DNA from: Rubrobacteraceae bacterium
GTDB taxonomy: Bacteria > Actinomycetota > Rubrobacteria > Rubrobacterales > Rubrobacteraceae
Assembly: GCA_013698525.1 (NCBI GenBank)
Contig: JACCSM010000100.1
Span: 1-6,668, forward strand
Direction of reading: 5' to 3'
Length of the DNA stretch: 6,668 nt
Below are positions 6,517-6,668 of the stretch, piece after piece. The position numbers and the translations under genes were made by a program. The first letter of the stretch is position 1; each line of letters begins with the position of its first letter. The notes beneath the pieces are model-generated. The model did no database searches, was not told where the DNA came from, and worked only from the letters and a program-made list of their open reading frames with translations.

Positions 6517-6562
6517 CCAGCGCGGAATACAGAAGGGGCAACCCTTCCGCATTCCGCTGTCA
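6514..6562. repeat. Long imperfect hairpin with GCAA loop upstream of plsY
   Basis: From outside in: TGA (6514–6516) pairs with TCA (6560–6562); C6517 is bulged; CAG (6518–6520) pairs with CTG (6557–6559); CG (6521–6522) is bulged; CGGAAT (6523–6528) pairs with ATTCCG (6551–6556); a 3×3 internal loop follows; then GAAGGG (6532–6537) pairs with CCCTTC (6542–6547), closed by a GCAA tetraloop of the GNRA class. The outer arm overlaps the last bases of the preceding repeat, so the two are probably parts of one element. It has no T-run after it. It lies just before the probable plsY promoter. Confidence 0.55.
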
Positions 6563-6576
6563 GGCACTCGTTCCGC

Positions 6577-6582
6577 TATACT
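6577..6582 (+). promoter_or_regulatory. Probable -10 box of a leaderless plsY promoter
   Basis: TATACT differs from the TATAAT consensus at one position and ends 9 nt before the plsY ATG. Transcription starting 7 to 10 nt after the box would begin at or within 3 nt of the ATG. No Shine-Dalgarno lies before plsY (the bases are TTCTCCGCC), which agrees with a leaderless message, common in Actinobacteria. No good -35 was found; CTGTCA (6557–6562) is only 14 bp away and part of the hairpin arm. Confidence 0.55.
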
Positions 6583-6591
6583 TTCTCCGCC

Positions 6592-6668
6592 ATGTTGGGG
6601 ATTTTTCTCGTGCTGTTCGGCTATATTCTCGGCTCCGTGCCGACCGGGTACCTGGTCGGGCGGGCCCT
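6592..6668 (+). CDS. plsY: Acyl-phosphate glycerol-3-phosphate acyltransferase PlsY, 3'-truncated
   Basis: PlsY is a small integral membrane enzyme that transfers an acyl group from acyl-phosphate to glycerol-3-phosphate, the first step of phospholipid synthesis in most bacteria. Only 25 complete codons are visible before the window ends. They begin MLGIFLVLFGYILGSVPTGY, a hydrophobic first membrane segment leading into the conserved G-S-(I/V)-P-(T/S)-G-Y/L-(L/I)-V-G-R signature of the PlsY N-terminus. The ATG at 6592 has no Shine-Dalgarno and a TATACT box 9 nt upstream. The gene is separated from trpE by 186 bp of repeats and hairpins, so it starts a new transcription unit. The signature is good but short, so the call rests on that one motif plus hydrophobicity. 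Confidence 0.82.
   Translation, partial: MLGIFLVLFGYILGSVPTGYLVGRA

Overview
This is a GC-rich, gene-dense, entirely plus-strand stretch of bacterial chromosome carrying mostly core metabolism. The order rpsI–glmM and the order hisF–hisI–trpE are both familiar from Actinobacteria such as Mycobacterium and Streptomyces. Together with the strong G/C bias at third codon positions and the frequent GTG/TTG starts, they suggest a high-GC actinobacterium, possibly a deep-branching one of the Rubrobacter type. That lineage guess is inference from gene order and style, not from a search.

Layout: the window opens inside rpsI (ribosomal protein S9), followed by a strong hairpin that probably terminates the ribosomal transcript. 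Next come glmM (phosphoglucosamine mutase) and a DUF429 predicted RNase H-like protein, joined by a TTGA stop/start overlap. After a 73-bp gap with a possible weak promoter, there is a tightly packed run: a MOSC-domain protein of the YiiM type, hisF, an overlooked 37-codon ORF, hisIE and trpE. Every junction in this run overlaps (GTGA, 11 nt, GTGA, 17 nt), so it looks like one translationally coupled operon. It combines the closing and early steps of histidine synthesis (HisF; HisI and HisE) with the first committed step of tryptophan synthesis (TrpE). The window ends in a 186-bp intergenic region full of palindromes and repeats. A TATACT box then sits just upstream of the first 25 codons of plsY (acyl-phosphate glycerol-3-phosphate acyltransferase), whose mRNA is probably leaderless or nearly so.

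The genes with clear assignments are housekeeping. The parts that annotation would tend to miss are: the small ORF wedged between hisF and hisIE, with its own strong Shine-Dalgarno and coupled to both neighbours; the apparent CTG start of glmM; an 8-bp-phased TCAGC/GCTGA repeat cluster with adjoining hairpins downstream of trpE; and the placement of uncharacterised genes (DUF429, MOSC) in coupled contact with glmM and hisF. I saw no CRISPR array, tRNA, insertion sequence, phage gene or toxin–antitoxin module, and nothing that amounts to a convincing new multi-gene system.
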